A stretch of 64,000 nucleotides of DNA from positions 481,397 through 545,396 of the forward strand of contig NZ_JAPEMT010000005.1 in the NCBI RefSeq assembly GCF_026342435.1, written 5' to 3'. Both the position numbers and the translations under genes were made by a program. Below are positions 50,276 to 59,528 of this stretch, in pieces; positions within the stretch are counted from its first letter, which is position 1; each line of letters begins with the position of its first letter. The notes beneath the pieces are model-generated. The model saw only the letters and a program-made list of their open reading frames with translations. It was not told where the DNA came from and did not search any database. The DNA is from Streptomyces sp. NBC_00237 (GTDB taxonomy: Bacteria; Actinomycetota; Actinomycetes; Streptomycetales; Streptomycetaceae).

Positions 50276-51058
50276 ATGCACCTTGACGCAGTACGAGAAC
50301 TCTTCGACACCGAAATGCGCCGCGAGGCCGAAGGCGAGCGGCTCGGCCCCGACTTCGGGCACGTCGTCCGCCACACCGGCGGCGCGGCAGGCTGGAACGC
50401 CGTCCTGTGGGCCGACCTCACCGAGGACACCGCGGACGCGGCCATCGCCGAGCAGGTGCGGCACTACACCGCCCTCGGCCTGGACTTCGAGTGGAAGCAC
50501 TACTCCCACGACCGCCCCGAGGACCTGCCGCAGCGCCTCCTCGCCGCCGGGTTCGTCCCCGAGGGGCCCGAGGCCGTGATGGTGGCCGAGACCGAGGGGC
50601 TGGACGTGGAACCGGTACTGCCCGACGGTGTACGGCTCGTCGAGGTCACCGACAAGGCGGGCATCGACCTGATGGTCAGGGCCCACGAACTGGCCTTCGG
50701 CCACGACTCGACGCGCATCGGCACGGGCGTGCTCGCCCAGCTCGCCGACGCCCCGGACACGGTCGCCGTGGTCGTCGCGATGGCCGGGGACGAGCCCGTG
50801 AGCGCCGCCCGCGCCGAATTCGCCCCCGGTACGCAGTTCGCGAGCCTGTGGGGCGGCGGCACCGCACCCGAGTGGCGCGGCAAGGGCATCTACCGCGCCC
50901 TCGTCGCCCACCGTGCCCGCCTCGCCGCCGCCCGAGGCTACCGCTACCTCCAGTCGGACGCCGTGCTGGACACCAGCCGCCCGATCCTCCAGCGCCTCGG
51001 TTTCGCCCAGCTCAGCATCACGACGCCGTACAACTACGCGCCGCAGAAGGCCGGTTAG
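50276..51058 (+). CDS. GNAT-family N-acetyltransferase
   Basis: The 260-residue protein carries a C-terminal GNAT domain: the acetyl-CoA-binding stretch SLWGGGTAPEWRGKGIYRALVAHRAR near residue 195 has the R-G-x-G-x-Y variant of motif A. The N-terminal half looks like a degenerate second GNAT domain (EFDTEMRREAEGE-like helix, DRPEDLPQRLLAAGF). Substrate is unknown. It is convergent with the phospholipase gene, 28 bases apart. Confidence 0.82.
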   Translation: MHLDAVRELFDTEMRREAEGERLGPDFGHVVRHTGGAAGWNAVLWADLTEDTADAAIAEQVRHYTALGLDFEWKHYSHDRPEDLPQRLLAAGFVPEGPEAVMVAETEGLDVEPVLPDGVRLVEVTDKAGIDLMVRAHELAFGHDSTRIGTGVLAQLADAPDTVAVVVAMAGDEPVSAARAEFAPGTQFASLWGGGTAPEWRGKGIYRALVAHRARLAAARGYRYLQSDAVLDTSRPILQRLGFAQLSITTPYNYAPQKAG

Positions 51059-51086
51059 AGTTCGGCCGGGGCGAGGCCGGGCCGGG

Positions 51087-53174
51087 TCAGCCGGTGATGA
51101 TCGCCGGGTCGCTCACGCCCGGCGCGCCCGTCTCCACGTGCCCGGCGAACCTCCGCAGGAACACCGCGTCCGTCCCCGACGTCACCACCAGGTCGTACCA
51201 GCGCTTCCCCGGCCGCACGTCCACCGTCCGCTGGACCTTCCCTCCGGCGGGCACCGTGAAGGAACTCCGGGCCCCGCCGTAGGAGTTGACGACGGTGAGG
51301 CGGCACGCCGCCGTACCCGCGTTGGTCGCCGTCAGGACGAGCTGCCCGCCCCCGCCGGTGGAGTGACGGACGGTGACCTCGGGACCCGCCGTGCCGTTCG
51401 CGCCCCGGAAGGTGCGCAGGAAGCCGTTCGGGCCGAACACCGAGAGGTCGTAACTCCCCTTCGAGTACCTCGCGTTCCAGGTGTCGGCCACGGACTTGCC
51501 CGCCTCCGCGGTGTACGTCCACGGCCCGTCCGTGCGGTTCGCCGAGGTGACGTGGAAGCCCGCCCCGGCCGCCGCCCCGCCGCTCATCGTCAGCGTGAAC
51601 TTCCCCGCGGCCGCATCGGCCGACCCGTCGGCGTACGGCGCGTACCGCAGCGGTCGCGCAGGCCGGGAGCCCCGCTCCTGCTTGGGCAGCGCGCCTGCCG
51701 CCGGGGGCTTGGGCACGTAGTCGTCGTGCCGCTCCCTGTCCGGCGGCTCGTAGGCGTCGGTGCCCGGCAGCGCCGCCGGGCCGGTGTCGTGCAGCCGGAA
51801 GTCGAAGGCCGAGGTCAGGTCGCCGCACACGGCCCTGCGCCATGGCGAGATGTTCGGCTCTGCCACCCCGAAGCGCTGCTCCATGAAGCGGATCACCGAG
51901 GTGTGGTCGAAGGTCTCCGAGCACACGTAGCCGCCGGTGCTCCACGGCGAGACCACAAGCATCGGCACCCGCTGCCCGAGCCCGTACGCGCCCGCCGCGT
52001 ACCCGATGTTGCCGCCGAAGTAGTCCAGCGACGTGTCGACCGTTGACTTGCCCTGCGCGGCCGATGCGGGCGGATACGGCGGCACCACGTGGTCGAAGTA
52101 GCCGTCGTTCTCGTCGTACGTGATGAACAGGGCGGTCTTCGCCCACACCTCGGGGTTCGACGTCAGCGCGTCGAGAACCTTCGAGATGTACCAAGCGCCG
52201 TAGTTCGCGGGCCAGTTGGGGTGCTCGCTGAAGGCTTCGGGAGCGGCGATCCAGGAGATCTGCGGCAGCTTCCCGGCCTTCACGTCGGCCGTCAGGAGGT
52301 CGAAGTACCCGTCGCCGTTCTTGGCGTTGGTGCCCGTGCGCGCCTTGTCGTAGAGCGGGTCGCCGGGCTTGGCGTTGCGGTACTGGTTGAAGTACAGGAG
52401 GGAGTTGTCTCCGTAGTTGCCCCGGTAGGCGTCGTCGATCCAGCCCCACTTGCCCTTCGCGTCCAGGCCGTCGCCGACGTCCTGGTAGACCTTCCAGGAG
52501 ACTCCGGCCTTCTCCAGCCGCTCCGGGTACGTCGTCCAGTCGTACCCCGCCTCCTCGTTGCCGAGCACCGGGCCGCCGCCCTTGCCGTCGTTGCCGACGT
52601 GCCCCGACAGAAGGTAGTAGCGGTTGGGGTCGGTGGCCCCGATGAACGAGCAGTGGTAGGCGTCGCACACGGTGAACGCGTCGGCGAGCGCGTAGTGGAA
52701 GGGGATGTCGGCGCGGTTCAGATGGGCCATCGTGCCCGCTGACTTCGCCGGGATCCACTTGTCGTACGAGCCGTTGTTGAAGGCCCGGTGGCCGCCCGCC
52801 CAGTCGTGGTTGAGGCCCGCGATGAACTGCATGCCGAGGTCGTCCGCGTCCGGGTGGTACGGCAGGACCTCCTTCGCCCCGTCCGGCTGGTGGAACACGG
52901 ACTTCAGCCCGTGCGGGACCACGGGGCGCGGGTCGCCGAAGCCCCGTACGCCCTTCATCGCACCGAAGTAGTGGTCGAACGAACGGTTCTCCTGCATCAG
53001 CACCACGATGTGCTCGATGTCCTTGATGCTGCCGGTGCGCCGGGCGGCGGGGATGGCGGCGGCCCGGTCGATGCTGCCGGACAAGGCGGCGAAACCGGCG
53101 GTGGCGCCCGCTATCTGGAGGAACCGGCGACGGTTCACGGCAGGGGAACGGGGGACTTCAGGCTCTTCGGGCAT
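51087..53174 (-). CDS. Tat-exported phospholipase C (non-haemolytic PlcN type)
   Basis: The 695-residue enzyme has a twin-arginine signal (NRRRFLQIAGATAGFAALSG), the acid-phosphatase/phospholipase C superfamily opening IEHIVVLMQENRSFDHYFG near residue 53, metal-site segments HVGNDGKGGG and TYDENDGYFDHVVPP near 345, and two C-terminal DUF756 beta domains (about 500-600 and 610-690). It cleaves phosphodiester head groups from phospholipids outside the cell, releasing phosphate. No clear PHO box is seen. ATG at 53174 gives the natural start before the Tat motif. Confidence 0.92.
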   Translation of the reverse strand: MPEEPEVPRSPAVNRRRFLQIAGATAGFAALSGSIDRAAAIPAARRTGSIKDIEHIVVLMQENRSFDHYFGAMKGVRGFGDPRPVVPHGLKSVFHQPDGAKEVLPYHPDADDLGMQFIAGLNHDWAGGHRAFNNGSYDKWIPAKSAGTMAHLNRADIPFHYALADAFTVCDAYHCSFIGATDPNRYYLLSGHVGNDGKGGGPVLGNEEAGYDWTTYPERLEKAGVSWKVYQDVGDGLDAKGKWGWIDDAYRGNYGDNSLLYFNQYRNAKPGDPLYDKARTGTNAKNGDGYFDLLTADVKAGKLPQISWIAAPEAFSEHPNWPANYGAWYISKVLDALTSNPEVWAKTALFITYDENDGYFDHVVPPYPPASAAQGKSTVDTSLDYFGGNIGYAAGAYGLGQRVPMLVVSPWSTGGYVCSETFDHTSVIRFMEQRFGVAEPNISPWRRAVCGDLTSAFDFRLHDTGPAALPGTDAYEPPDRERHDDYVPKPPAAGALPKQERGSRPARPLRYAPYADGSADAAAGKFTLTMSGGAAAGAGFHVTSANRTDGPWTYTAEAGKSVADTWNARYSKGSYDLSVFGPNGFLRTFRGANGTAGPEVTVRHSTGGGGQLVLTATNAGTAACRLTVVNSYGGARSSFTVPAGGKVQRTVDVRPGKRWYDLVVTSGTDAVFLRRFAGHVETGAPGVSDPAIITG

Positions 53175-53387
53175 GAATGAGGGACCTCGTCTGTGGGGTG
53201 GACAGAAGCAAACGGAATGTTGCAAGAGCGATCAGGAAAAGGGAAGGGGGTGCAGGAGGCGCGCGGTGACGGACGGGGGAGGGCCCGGTGGAACGAGGGG
53301 TTCCGGGACTGTTGGATGATCAACTACCTTGGGCCGCAGACCCGTTCTCGCAACCGCAGCCGCCCCTGCTGCCGAAGGAGCTCTCCC

Positions 53388-54656
53388 GTGACCGCAGCCG
53401 ACGAGATATCCGAGACGCCCGAGACCCTCAAGACGCCGGAGCCCCCCGAGATCCCCGACATCCTCTCGCCCGAGTTCGCCGCCGACCCGTACCCCGTGTA
53501 CCGCGCGATGCGCGAGCACGCCCCGCTGGTCTGGCACGAGCCCATGCAGAGCTGGATCGTCTCCCGCTACGAGGACGTGGAGCGGATCTTCAAGGACAAG
53601 GCGGGCCAGTTCACCACCGACAACTACGACTGGCAGATCGAACCCGTACACGGAAAGACGATCCTCCAGCTCAGCGGCCGTGAGCACTCGGTGCGCCGCG
53701 CCCTGGTCGCCCCCGCCTTCCGAGGCAAGGAGCTCCAGGAGACCTTCGTGCCGGTCATCGAACGCAACGCCCGTATCCTCATCGACTCCTTCCGGGAAAC
53801 GGGCGATGTCGACCTGGTGAACGCCTTCGCCACCCGCTTCCCGGTGAACGTCATCGCCGACATGCTCGGCCTCGACAAGGGCGACCACGCCAAGTTCCAC
53901 GGCTGGTACACCACCGTCATCGCCTTCCTCGGCAACCTGGCGGGTGACCCCGAGATCGCCGCCGCGGGCGAGCGCACCCGCGTCGAGTTCGCCGAGTACA
54001 TGATTCCGGTCATCCAGGAGCGCCGGAACAACCCCGGCGACGACCTGCTCTCCTCGCTGTGCGCCGCCGAGGTCGACGGCGTCCGGATGAGCGACGAGGA
54101 CATCAAGGCGTTCTGCAGCCTCCTCCTCGCCGCGGGCGGCGAGACCACCGACAAGGCGATCGCCGCCCTCTTCGCCAACCTCCTCGCCCACCCTGACCAG
54201 TTGGCGGCCGTGCGGAAGGACCGCACGCTCATCGACCGTGCCTTCGCGGAGACCCTGCGCTTCACCCCGCCGGTCCACATGATCATGCGTCAGACGGCCG
54301 TCGACGTGGAGGTCACCGGTGGCACCATCCCCGCCGGGGCCACCGTCACCTGCCTGATCGGCTCCGCCAACCGCGACGAACGGCGCTATGCGGACCCCGA
54401 CACCTTCGACATCTTCCGTGAGGACCTCACCGCGACCAACGCGTTCTCCGCGGCCGCCGACCACCTGGCGTTCGCGCTCGGCCGGCACTTCTGCGTCGGC
54501 GCGCTGCTCGCCAGGGCCGAGGTCCAGATCGGGGTCGGCCAGCTCCTGGACGCCATGCCGGACGTACGGCTGAAGGACGGGGCGTCCGTGTCCGAGAAGG
54601 GCGTGTTCACGCGCGGCCCCGAGTCGGTGCCGGTGGTCTTCACGCCCGTGCGGTAG
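53388..54656 (+). CDS. Cytochrome P450
   Basis: The 422-residue soluble P450 has the I-helix oxygen motif AAGGETTDKA at 248-257, the K-helix EXXR as ETLR at 288-291 and the haem loop FALGRHFCVG at 362-371 with Cys369 as ligand. GTG at 53388 is supported by AAGGAG eight bases upstream. It is divergent from the phospholipase and convergent with the conservon P450. Redox partners are not nearby. The last seven codons are part of a 21-bp tandem repeat that continues past the stop. Confidence 0.9.
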   Translation: MTAADEISETPETLKTPEPPEIPDILSPEFAADPYPVYRAMREHAPLVWHEPMQSWIVSRYEDVERIFKDKAGQFTTDNYDWQIEPVHGKTILQLSGREHSVRRALVAPAFRGKELQETFVPVIERNARILIDSFRETGDVDLVNAFATRFPVNVIADMLGLDKGDHAKFHGWYTTVIAFLGNLAGDPEIAAAGERTRVEFAEYMIPVIQERRNNPGDDLLSSLCAAEVDGVRMSDEDIKAFCSLLLAAGGETTDKAIAALFANLLAHPDQLAAVRKDRTLIDRAFAETLRFTPPVHMIMRQTAVDVEVTGGTIPAGATVTCLIGSANRDERRYADPDTFDIFREDLTATNAFSAAADHLAFALGRHFCVGALLARAEVQIGVGQLLDAMPDVRLKDGASVSEKGVFTRGPESVPVVFTPVR

Positions 54657-54720
54657 GTCTTCACGCCCGTACGGCGAGGAGTCACATCCGTACGGCAGGG
54701 AGTCACGCCCGTACGACAGG
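54636..54720. repeat. 21-bp tandem repeat, four copies, starting inside the P450 gene
   Basis: The sequence encoding the last seven codons (GTCTTCACGCCCGTGCGGTAG, 54636-54656) is followed by three degenerate copies with the core TCACGCCCGTACGG at an exact 21-base spacing (TCAC at 54640, 54661, 54682 and 54703). It lies in the 111-bp gap between convergent P450 genes. Confidence 0.8.
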
Positions 54721-54767
54721 AATCCCGGCGGTCGGGGAAGAACGGGTCCCCCGACCGCCCGCGCGGC

Positions 54768-56045
54768 CTACCTGGCCACCGGCGTGAACGACACCGGCAG
54801 CGCGGTGAGCCCCCGCATCCAGATCGAAGGACGCCACGTCAGCGACTCGGCCGGAACCGACAGCATCACGTCGGGCAACCGCTCCAGCAGCGTCTCGATC
54901 GCCGTCCGCGCCATGACGTCCGCCAACTGCGGTGCGGGATAAGGGCATCGGTGCTCGCCGTTGCTGAACGACAGATGCGCCGAGTTGCCCTCCGCGCCCA
55001 CATGTCCCTGCGGCCATATCTGCGGATCCGTGTTCGCGGCCGCGAGCCCGAGCACGAGGCAGTCGCCCGCCCGGATCCTGCGCCCGCCGAGTTGGGTGTC
55101 GCGCACCGCCCACCGGCCGATGAAGTTCTGCGTCGGAGTGTCCCGCCACAGGATCTCGGTGAGCGCCTCACCGACGCTCAGCCGCCCGCCCGACACGTTC
55201 AGGGCGAACCGGTCGTCGGTCAGCAGCAGCCGGAGGGTGTTGCAGATCCAGTTCGCCGTCGGCTGCTGGGCGGCAGCGATGATCGAGATCAGGTCCTGCA
55301 CGATCTCCTCGTCCGCGAGACCCGCCGGATGGTGCAGCATCCGCGACGTCACGTCGGGCCCCGGAACCGCCCGCTTCTCCTTCACCAACCGCTGGATGCG
55401 CTCCTGCACCCGGACGTACGCGGCGACCGGATCGTCGCCCTCCGCCGCGTCGAGCGACACCCGCAGATCGTGGACGAGGTCGTCCGTGTCGGCCGCCCCG
55501 GCGGGCATGCCGCACATCTGGACCGCCGCCCGCATCGGCAGCGCGTGCGCGTACGCACCCATCAGCTCGGCCTGCCCACTGCCCTCGAACGCGTCGATCA
55601 GCTCGTCCGCGATCAACCGGCAGTCGTGCCCCAGCTCGAACTGGTCCACCGCCTCCAGCGCCTCGCTGATCACCCCGGCCCGCCGCTCGTGCTCCGCGCC
55701 CTCCGTGAACAGCACCGACGGCTGGTAGCCGACGAACGGCAGCAGCGGCCAGTCCGCCGGGATGTTCGGCCACTGGTTCCAGCGCCGCGAGTCCCGGGCG
55801 AACAGCTCGTCGTGGCTGGTGACGTAGCTGACCTCCGGATACCCGAGCACCAGCCACGCGGGGACGTCACCGTCCAGCAGCACCGGAGCGACCGCCCCGT
55901 GCTCCCGGCGCAGACCCCGGTACAGCTCGGCCGGGGTCTGCTGGTACTCCAGGCCGCCCAGACGCACGGCCTGCTCGTGCGCCGGACAGCCCGCCGCCCC
56001 GGCGTGCTCCGTACTGCTGCCGCTCATGGGATGCGTGGCGCTCAT
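54768..56045 (-). CDS. CYP157-like cytochrome P450 of the conservon (cvnE position)
   Basis: The 425-residue P450 belongs to the group encoded at the end of Streptomyces conservons. It has the haem loop FSNGEHRCP at 360-368 with Cys367. The K-helix, however, reads EILWRDTPTQN at 297-307, so the arginine of the otherwise invariant EXXR motif is displaced (EXXW, then R). Published CYP157 enzymes also lack EXXR. The I-helix has AAAQQPTANW in place of the usual A-G-x-x-T. Its ATG overlaps the GTPase stop (ATGA), so it is co-translated with cvnD. Confidence 0.87.
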   Translation of the reverse strand: MSATHPMSGSSTEHAGAAGCPAHEQAVRLGGLEYQQTPAELYRGLRREHGAVAPVLLDGDVPAWLVLGYPEVSYVTSHDELFARDSRRWNQWPNIPADWPLLPFVGYQPSVLFTEGAEHERRAGVISEALEAVDQFELGHDCRLIADELIDAFEGSGQAELMGAYAHALPMRAAVQMCGMPAGAADTDDLVHDLRVSLDAAEGDDPVAAYVRVQERIQRLVKEKRAVPGPDVTSRMLHHPAGLADEEIVQDLISIIAAAQQPTANWICNTLRLLLTDDRFALNVSGGRLSVGEALTEILWRDTPTQNFIGRWAVRDTQLGGRRIRAGDCLVLGLAAANTDPQIWPQGHVGAEGNSAHLSFSNGEHRCPYPAPQLADVMARTAIETLLERLPDVMLSVPAESLTWRPSIWMRGLTALPVSFTPVAR

Positions 56046-56671
56046 GGGGTCAACTCCCGTGCCAGGGCGAGGCGGTAGAGATGGTCGACGAGGGTGGTCA
56101 GCACGGCCTTGCCCGAGGACCGCACCCGCGCGTCGCAGGAGATCATGGGAACGGAGTCGGACAGGGCGAGGGCCTGGCGGATCTCGTCCAGCGAGAAGTG
56201 CGCCCCGTCGTCGAAACGGTTCACCGCCACGATGAACGGCGTCCTGTGGTGCTCCAGCCGGTCTATCGCGTACCAGGAGTCCGCCATCCGCCGGGTGTCC
56301 ACCAGCACGACCGCGCCCAGCGTCCCCGAGAACAGCCGGTCCCACAGGAACCAGAACCGCTCCTGCCCCGGCGCCCCGAACAGATACAGCACCATCCGCT
56401 CGTTGAGCGTGATCCGCCCGAAGTCGAAGGCGACCGTGGTCGTCGTCTTGTCCGAGGTGAGCGACAGGTCGTCGACGCCCGCGCCCGCCTGCGTCATGTG
56501 CTCCTCGGTGTTCAGCGGGCGGATCTCGCTGACCGCCTTCACGAGCGTGGTCTTGCCGACGCCGAACCCGCCGACGACGACGATCTTCAGCCCGGTGTCC
56601 GCGGCGTCACCGAGCGGAGTGCGCTCCGGCGCCTGCGTCCCTTCAGCGGCTTCAGAGGTTACGGAGTCCAT
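56042..56671 (-). CDS. cvnD: Conservon GTPase CvnD
   Basis: The 209-residue Ras-like GTPase has P-loop GGFGVGKTT at 34-42, switch elements (TTTTVAFDFGRITL, FGAPGQERF near 95), and the base-binding VNRFDD in the NKxD position. In Streptomyces the CvnA-D proteins form a membrane-associated signalling complex. ATG at 56671 lies within the end of cvnC (20-base overlap), which supports coupling. Confidence 0.92.
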   Translation of the reverse strand: MDSVTSEAAEGTQAPERTPLGDAADTGLKIVVVGGFGVGKTTLVKAVSEIRPLNTEEHMTQAGAGVDDLSLTSDKTTTTVAFDFGRITLNERMVLYLFGAPGQERFWFLWDRLFSGTLGAVVLVDTRRMADSWYAIDRLEHHRTPFIVAVNRFDDGAHFSLDEIRQALALSDSVPMISCDARVRSSGKAVLTTLVDHLYRLALARELTP

Positions 56672-57011
56672 GGAGCACCCCCAACAGCAGCTCGGATTCG
56701 GGGAGTTGGGAGACGGAGGCCGCCGCACGGGGGCGGCGGGCGGTGATCGACCCGGCGGACAGGAGATCCTCCAGCAGGATGCGTACGACGGTGATCGGCA
56801 GCCCTAAGTGGGCGGCGATCTCGACGACGGCGGCGGGATGGCGGCAGAGTTCGAGGATGCGGACGTGCTCCGACGGCATGCCGGGCGCCGGTTCGCGCTC
56901 GCTGACCACCAGGGTGACCAGGTCGAAGACCTTGTCGTCGGCCTCCGAACGGCCACCGGTGACGGTGTAGAGGCGGTCCGGGGAACCGGTGTCGACGGGC
57001 GGACGGCTCAT
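56652..57011 (-). CDS. cvnC: Conservon DUF742 protein CvnC
   Basis: The 119-residue winged-helix-like DUF742 protein (DRLYTVTGGRSE, HVRILELCRHPAAVVEIAAHL, LLEDLLSAGSI) is the third component of the conservon. It starts with an ATG overlapping the CvnB stop (ATGA). It likely bridges CvnB and CvnD at the membrane. Confidence 0.92.
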   Translation of the reverse strand: MSRPPVDTGSPDRLYTVTGGRSEADDKVFDLVTLVVSEREPAPGMPSEHVRILELCRHPAAVVEIAAHLGLPITVVRILLEDLLSAGSITARRPRAAASVSQLPESELLLGVLHGLRNL

Positions 57012-57436
57012 GACAGGCTGCCGTCAGGGGACGGTTGACGCGGGTCGGCCCGCAGCCGGTCGCCGATCTGCTCGACCAGCTCGCTCATGTGGTGCCCGAT
57101 CATCCCCGGGTCCGCCCCGGCCGCCGCCACCACCGCGAGGTGGGCGCCCTGCCCGGCCTCCACGATCAGCAGCAGCCCGCCCGGGAACTCGGTCATCAGG
57201 TGCATCACCCCGCCCGACCCGTCGCCGAACTCCACGGAGGCGCCGTGCGCGAGGGACTGCATGCCCGACGCGATGGCCGAGAGCTGGTCGGCCTGGTCGA
57301 GGGTGAGGTGGCTGCTGCGGCACAGCTTGAGGCCGTCCCGGGACAGGACGAGCGCGTGCCGGGAGCCGGGGGTGCGCTCCAGGAGGTTGTCCAGGAGCCA
57401 GGTGAGGCTGTTGTCAGTGGTCTGCACGGTGGTCAA
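57008..57436 (-). CDS. cvnB: Conservon roadblock/LC7 protein CvnB
   Basis: The 142-residue Roadblock/LC7 domain protein (SLTWLLDNLLERTPGSRHALVLSRDGL at the start, LTLDQADQLSAIASGMQSLA) is the MglB-like partner that regulates the CvnD GTPase. TTG at 57436 is used; GTG at 57427 is an alternative, and neither has a strong ribosome site. It lies 93 bases after cvnA. Confidence 0.9.
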   Translation of the reverse strand: MTTVQTTDNSLTWLLDNLLERTPGSRHALVLSRDGLKLCRSSHLTLDQADQLSAIASGMQSLAHGASVEFGDGSGGVMHLMTEFPGGLLLIVEAGQGAHLAVVAAAGADPGMIGHHMSELVEQIGDRLRADPRQPSPDGSLS

Positions 57437-57529
57437 GGGCCGTCGGGCGGGGCTGCCGCCGAGAGGTCGGCCCGTGCCTCCAATCGGGGGGTTCAGGGGG
57501 GAGGTGTGCGCACGGGGGAGTACGCGGGG

Positions 57530-59257
57530 TCAGAGGGAGGGCGGGTCCTGCCGCTTCTGCTGCGAGCGGTGGAAGGCGCCGAACCGTGCCCCGGCGTCGG
57601 GGCGGGTCGGCGGCACCGGGGCGGCGGCCGCGTCGGAGTCGAGCCGCTTGCGGTCGGCGGCCTCCATGGTGCGGCCCCGGGGGCGTACCGGGAGGCCGTT
57701 GGGGGTGGAGGCGGCGGCCCGGTCCTCGCGTACGGGTGCCTGCGTCTCCCGTACGGGCAGCTCCTGCCCCCGTACGGGAGACGACTGCTCCTCGGGGTGA
57801 GGCCGTACGGGGGGCTCCGGCGGTAGGAGGGCCTCCGGCGACGCGGCCGGACGCGGCAGGTCCGCCGGGGCCGGGGAGGGCGCGGGAGCCGTGGCGGGCG
57901 GCGCGATGGGAGCGCTGCGCTGCTGGGCCAGCAACTGCGGCGGCAGCAGCACCACGACGCCCGTGCCGCCGCGCGACGACGGCCGGTAGTTCACCGAGAT
58001 CCCGTACTTCGCGGCCAGTACGCCCACCACCGCGAGCCCCAGCCGGGTGCCCTGGAGGGAGGCCAGGTCGTTCGACTGCCCGGACACCGAGGCGACCGCC
58101 CGGCGCATCGCGGCAGGGGCCATGCACAGCCCACTGTCCTCGACGGTCACCACGAGTCCGGCGGTGCCCTCCTCGACGTACACGTGGACCTCGTTGACCG
58201 GCGGCGAGAAGTTCGTCGCGTTGTCCATCAGCTCGGCCAGCAGGTGCATCACGCCCTCGGCGGCGAACCCGGCGACGGCGGCGGTCGACGTCGAGTGCAG
58301 CCGCACCCTTCGGTAGTCGCTGATCCGGCCCACCGCGCCGCGCAGGACGGACTCCATCACGATCGGCTTGTTCCACGCACGGCTGGACCGGCCGCCCATC
58401 AGCAATGCCAGACGGTCCGTCAGAAGCCCCAACTGTGAAGTCGTGTGGTCGAGTTGGAGCAGATCACCGAAGACCTCGCCGCCGTACTTGTCCTGCATGG
58501 CGCGCAGATCGGCGAGTATCCGCAGGGTCTTCGCCTGCACCCGCCCCAGGCCCGTGGCGCTCGCCGCCTGCGCGGCGACGGCCCGCCGCTCGCTGTCGGC
58601 GAAGTCCCGCACCGTACGGTCCAGAAGCCCCCGCAACCGGGGATCGGCGGGCAGCGGAAGCGCCGCGAGGACGGTCTCGGCCGACGCCCCGGTGCGCAGC
58701 CGGGCGACCGCCTCCGGCAGCACGGCCGCCGCCAGCCGCTCGACGTCGCCGAGGGCGTGCTCGGCACGGGCGCGCCCCGACTCGGCGGCAGCGGTCCGCG
58801 CGTGCAGGTCGCCGAAGCGGGCGGCGACGGTGTGCAGGAGCTGAGCCAGCTGCGGCTCGGCGGGCCGCTGCACACTGTGCAGCGCGCTCTCGGCCCCCGC
58901 CCCGTCGTGCAACCGCTTGGCGAGCTCCGGCAGCGACACGTTGACGAGGTGCGCGGCCTCGCCAGCCCGGCGCAGCGCCTCCTGACGCAGTACGTCGTTC
59001 TCCTCGCGGGCCCGCTCGGCGGCCCGCGCGGCCTTCCGCGTCAGCGCCCCGGCCACGGCGACCGCCACGACCACGCACACCCCGGCCACGACGACCGTCC
59101 CCAGCACCCAGCTCCGCGCGACCGCCGGAGCCGAGGCCACCGCGCCCCCGCCCACCGCCGCGACGACGACCAGGCTCGCCAAGGGCATGAGCCAGGGCGG
59201 GCGCCGCTGCGCTCCAGGGGGGCTGGGGCGCGGACGGGGTGCGACAGGCGATGTCAT
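57530..59257 (-). CDS. cvnA: Conservon sensor-kinase-like protein CvnA
   Basis: The 575-residue membrane protein has two N-terminal helices (PLASLVVVAAVGGGAVA and VLGTVVVAGVCVVVAVAVAG), a long coiled region, a dimerisation segment around QLDHTTSQLG near 300, and a histidine-kinase-type ATPase domain with ELMDNATNFSPP near 375, VEDSGLCMAP and GLAVVGVLAAKYGI. A Pro-rich C-terminal tail of about 130 residues, which includes repeated VRE/VRG boxes, may bind partners. It is the receptor-like component of the conservon. ATG at 59257. Confidence 0.9.
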   Translation of the reverse strand: MTSPVAPRPRPSPPGAQRRPPWLMPLASLVVVAAVGGGAVASAPAVARSWVLGTVVVAGVCVVVAVAVAGALTRKAARAAERAREENDVLRQEALRRAGEAAHLVNVSLPELAKRLHDGAGAESALHSVQRPAEPQLAQLLHTVAARFGDLHARTAAAESGRARAEHALGDVERLAAAVLPEAVARLRTGASAETVLAALPLPADPRLRGLLDRTVRDFADSERRAVAAQAASATGLGRVQAKTLRILADLRAMQDKYGGEVFGDLLQLDHTTSQLGLLTDRLALLMGGRSSRAWNKPIVMESVLRGAVGRISDYRRVRLHSTSTAAVAGFAAEGVMHLLAELMDNATNFSPPVNEVHVYVEEGTAGLVVTVEDSGLCMAPAAMRRAVASVSGQSNDLASLQGTRLGLAVVGVLAAKYGISVNYRPSSRGGTGVVVLLPPQLLAQQRSAPIAPPATAPAPSPAPADLPRPAASPEALLPPEPPVRPHPEEQSSPVRGQELPVRETQAPVREDRAAASTPNGLPVRPRGRTMEAADRKRLDSDAAAAPVPPTRPDAGARFGAFHRSQQKRQDPPSL

Positions 59258-59528
59258 GGCGCGGGTCCTCTGACGTGGATGCGGCGGCGGAACGGGGCTG
59301 GAACCCGTTCCCTGCCGAACGAACGGACGGCCGGAAAGCGGAAGTTGAATCTCCCGATCCGCTCTGCCGACCCCGGCCATGCTAGCCACGCGACGTGATC
59401 TACGGACACCGCCCCGGCAACTCGTCCGAATCACGACGCCGAGGGGCCGGACACGAGCCCCGGAGCCCCGAGCGAGCACCCGTCCGAAAGCAGGCATAAG
59501 CTCCCCCCAGCGAACGAGGGGGAGCCCC

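Noticed and set aside
54636..54720. Possible CRISPR array at the 21-bp repeats
   Set aside because: The repeats abut each other without spacers and begin inside a coding region.
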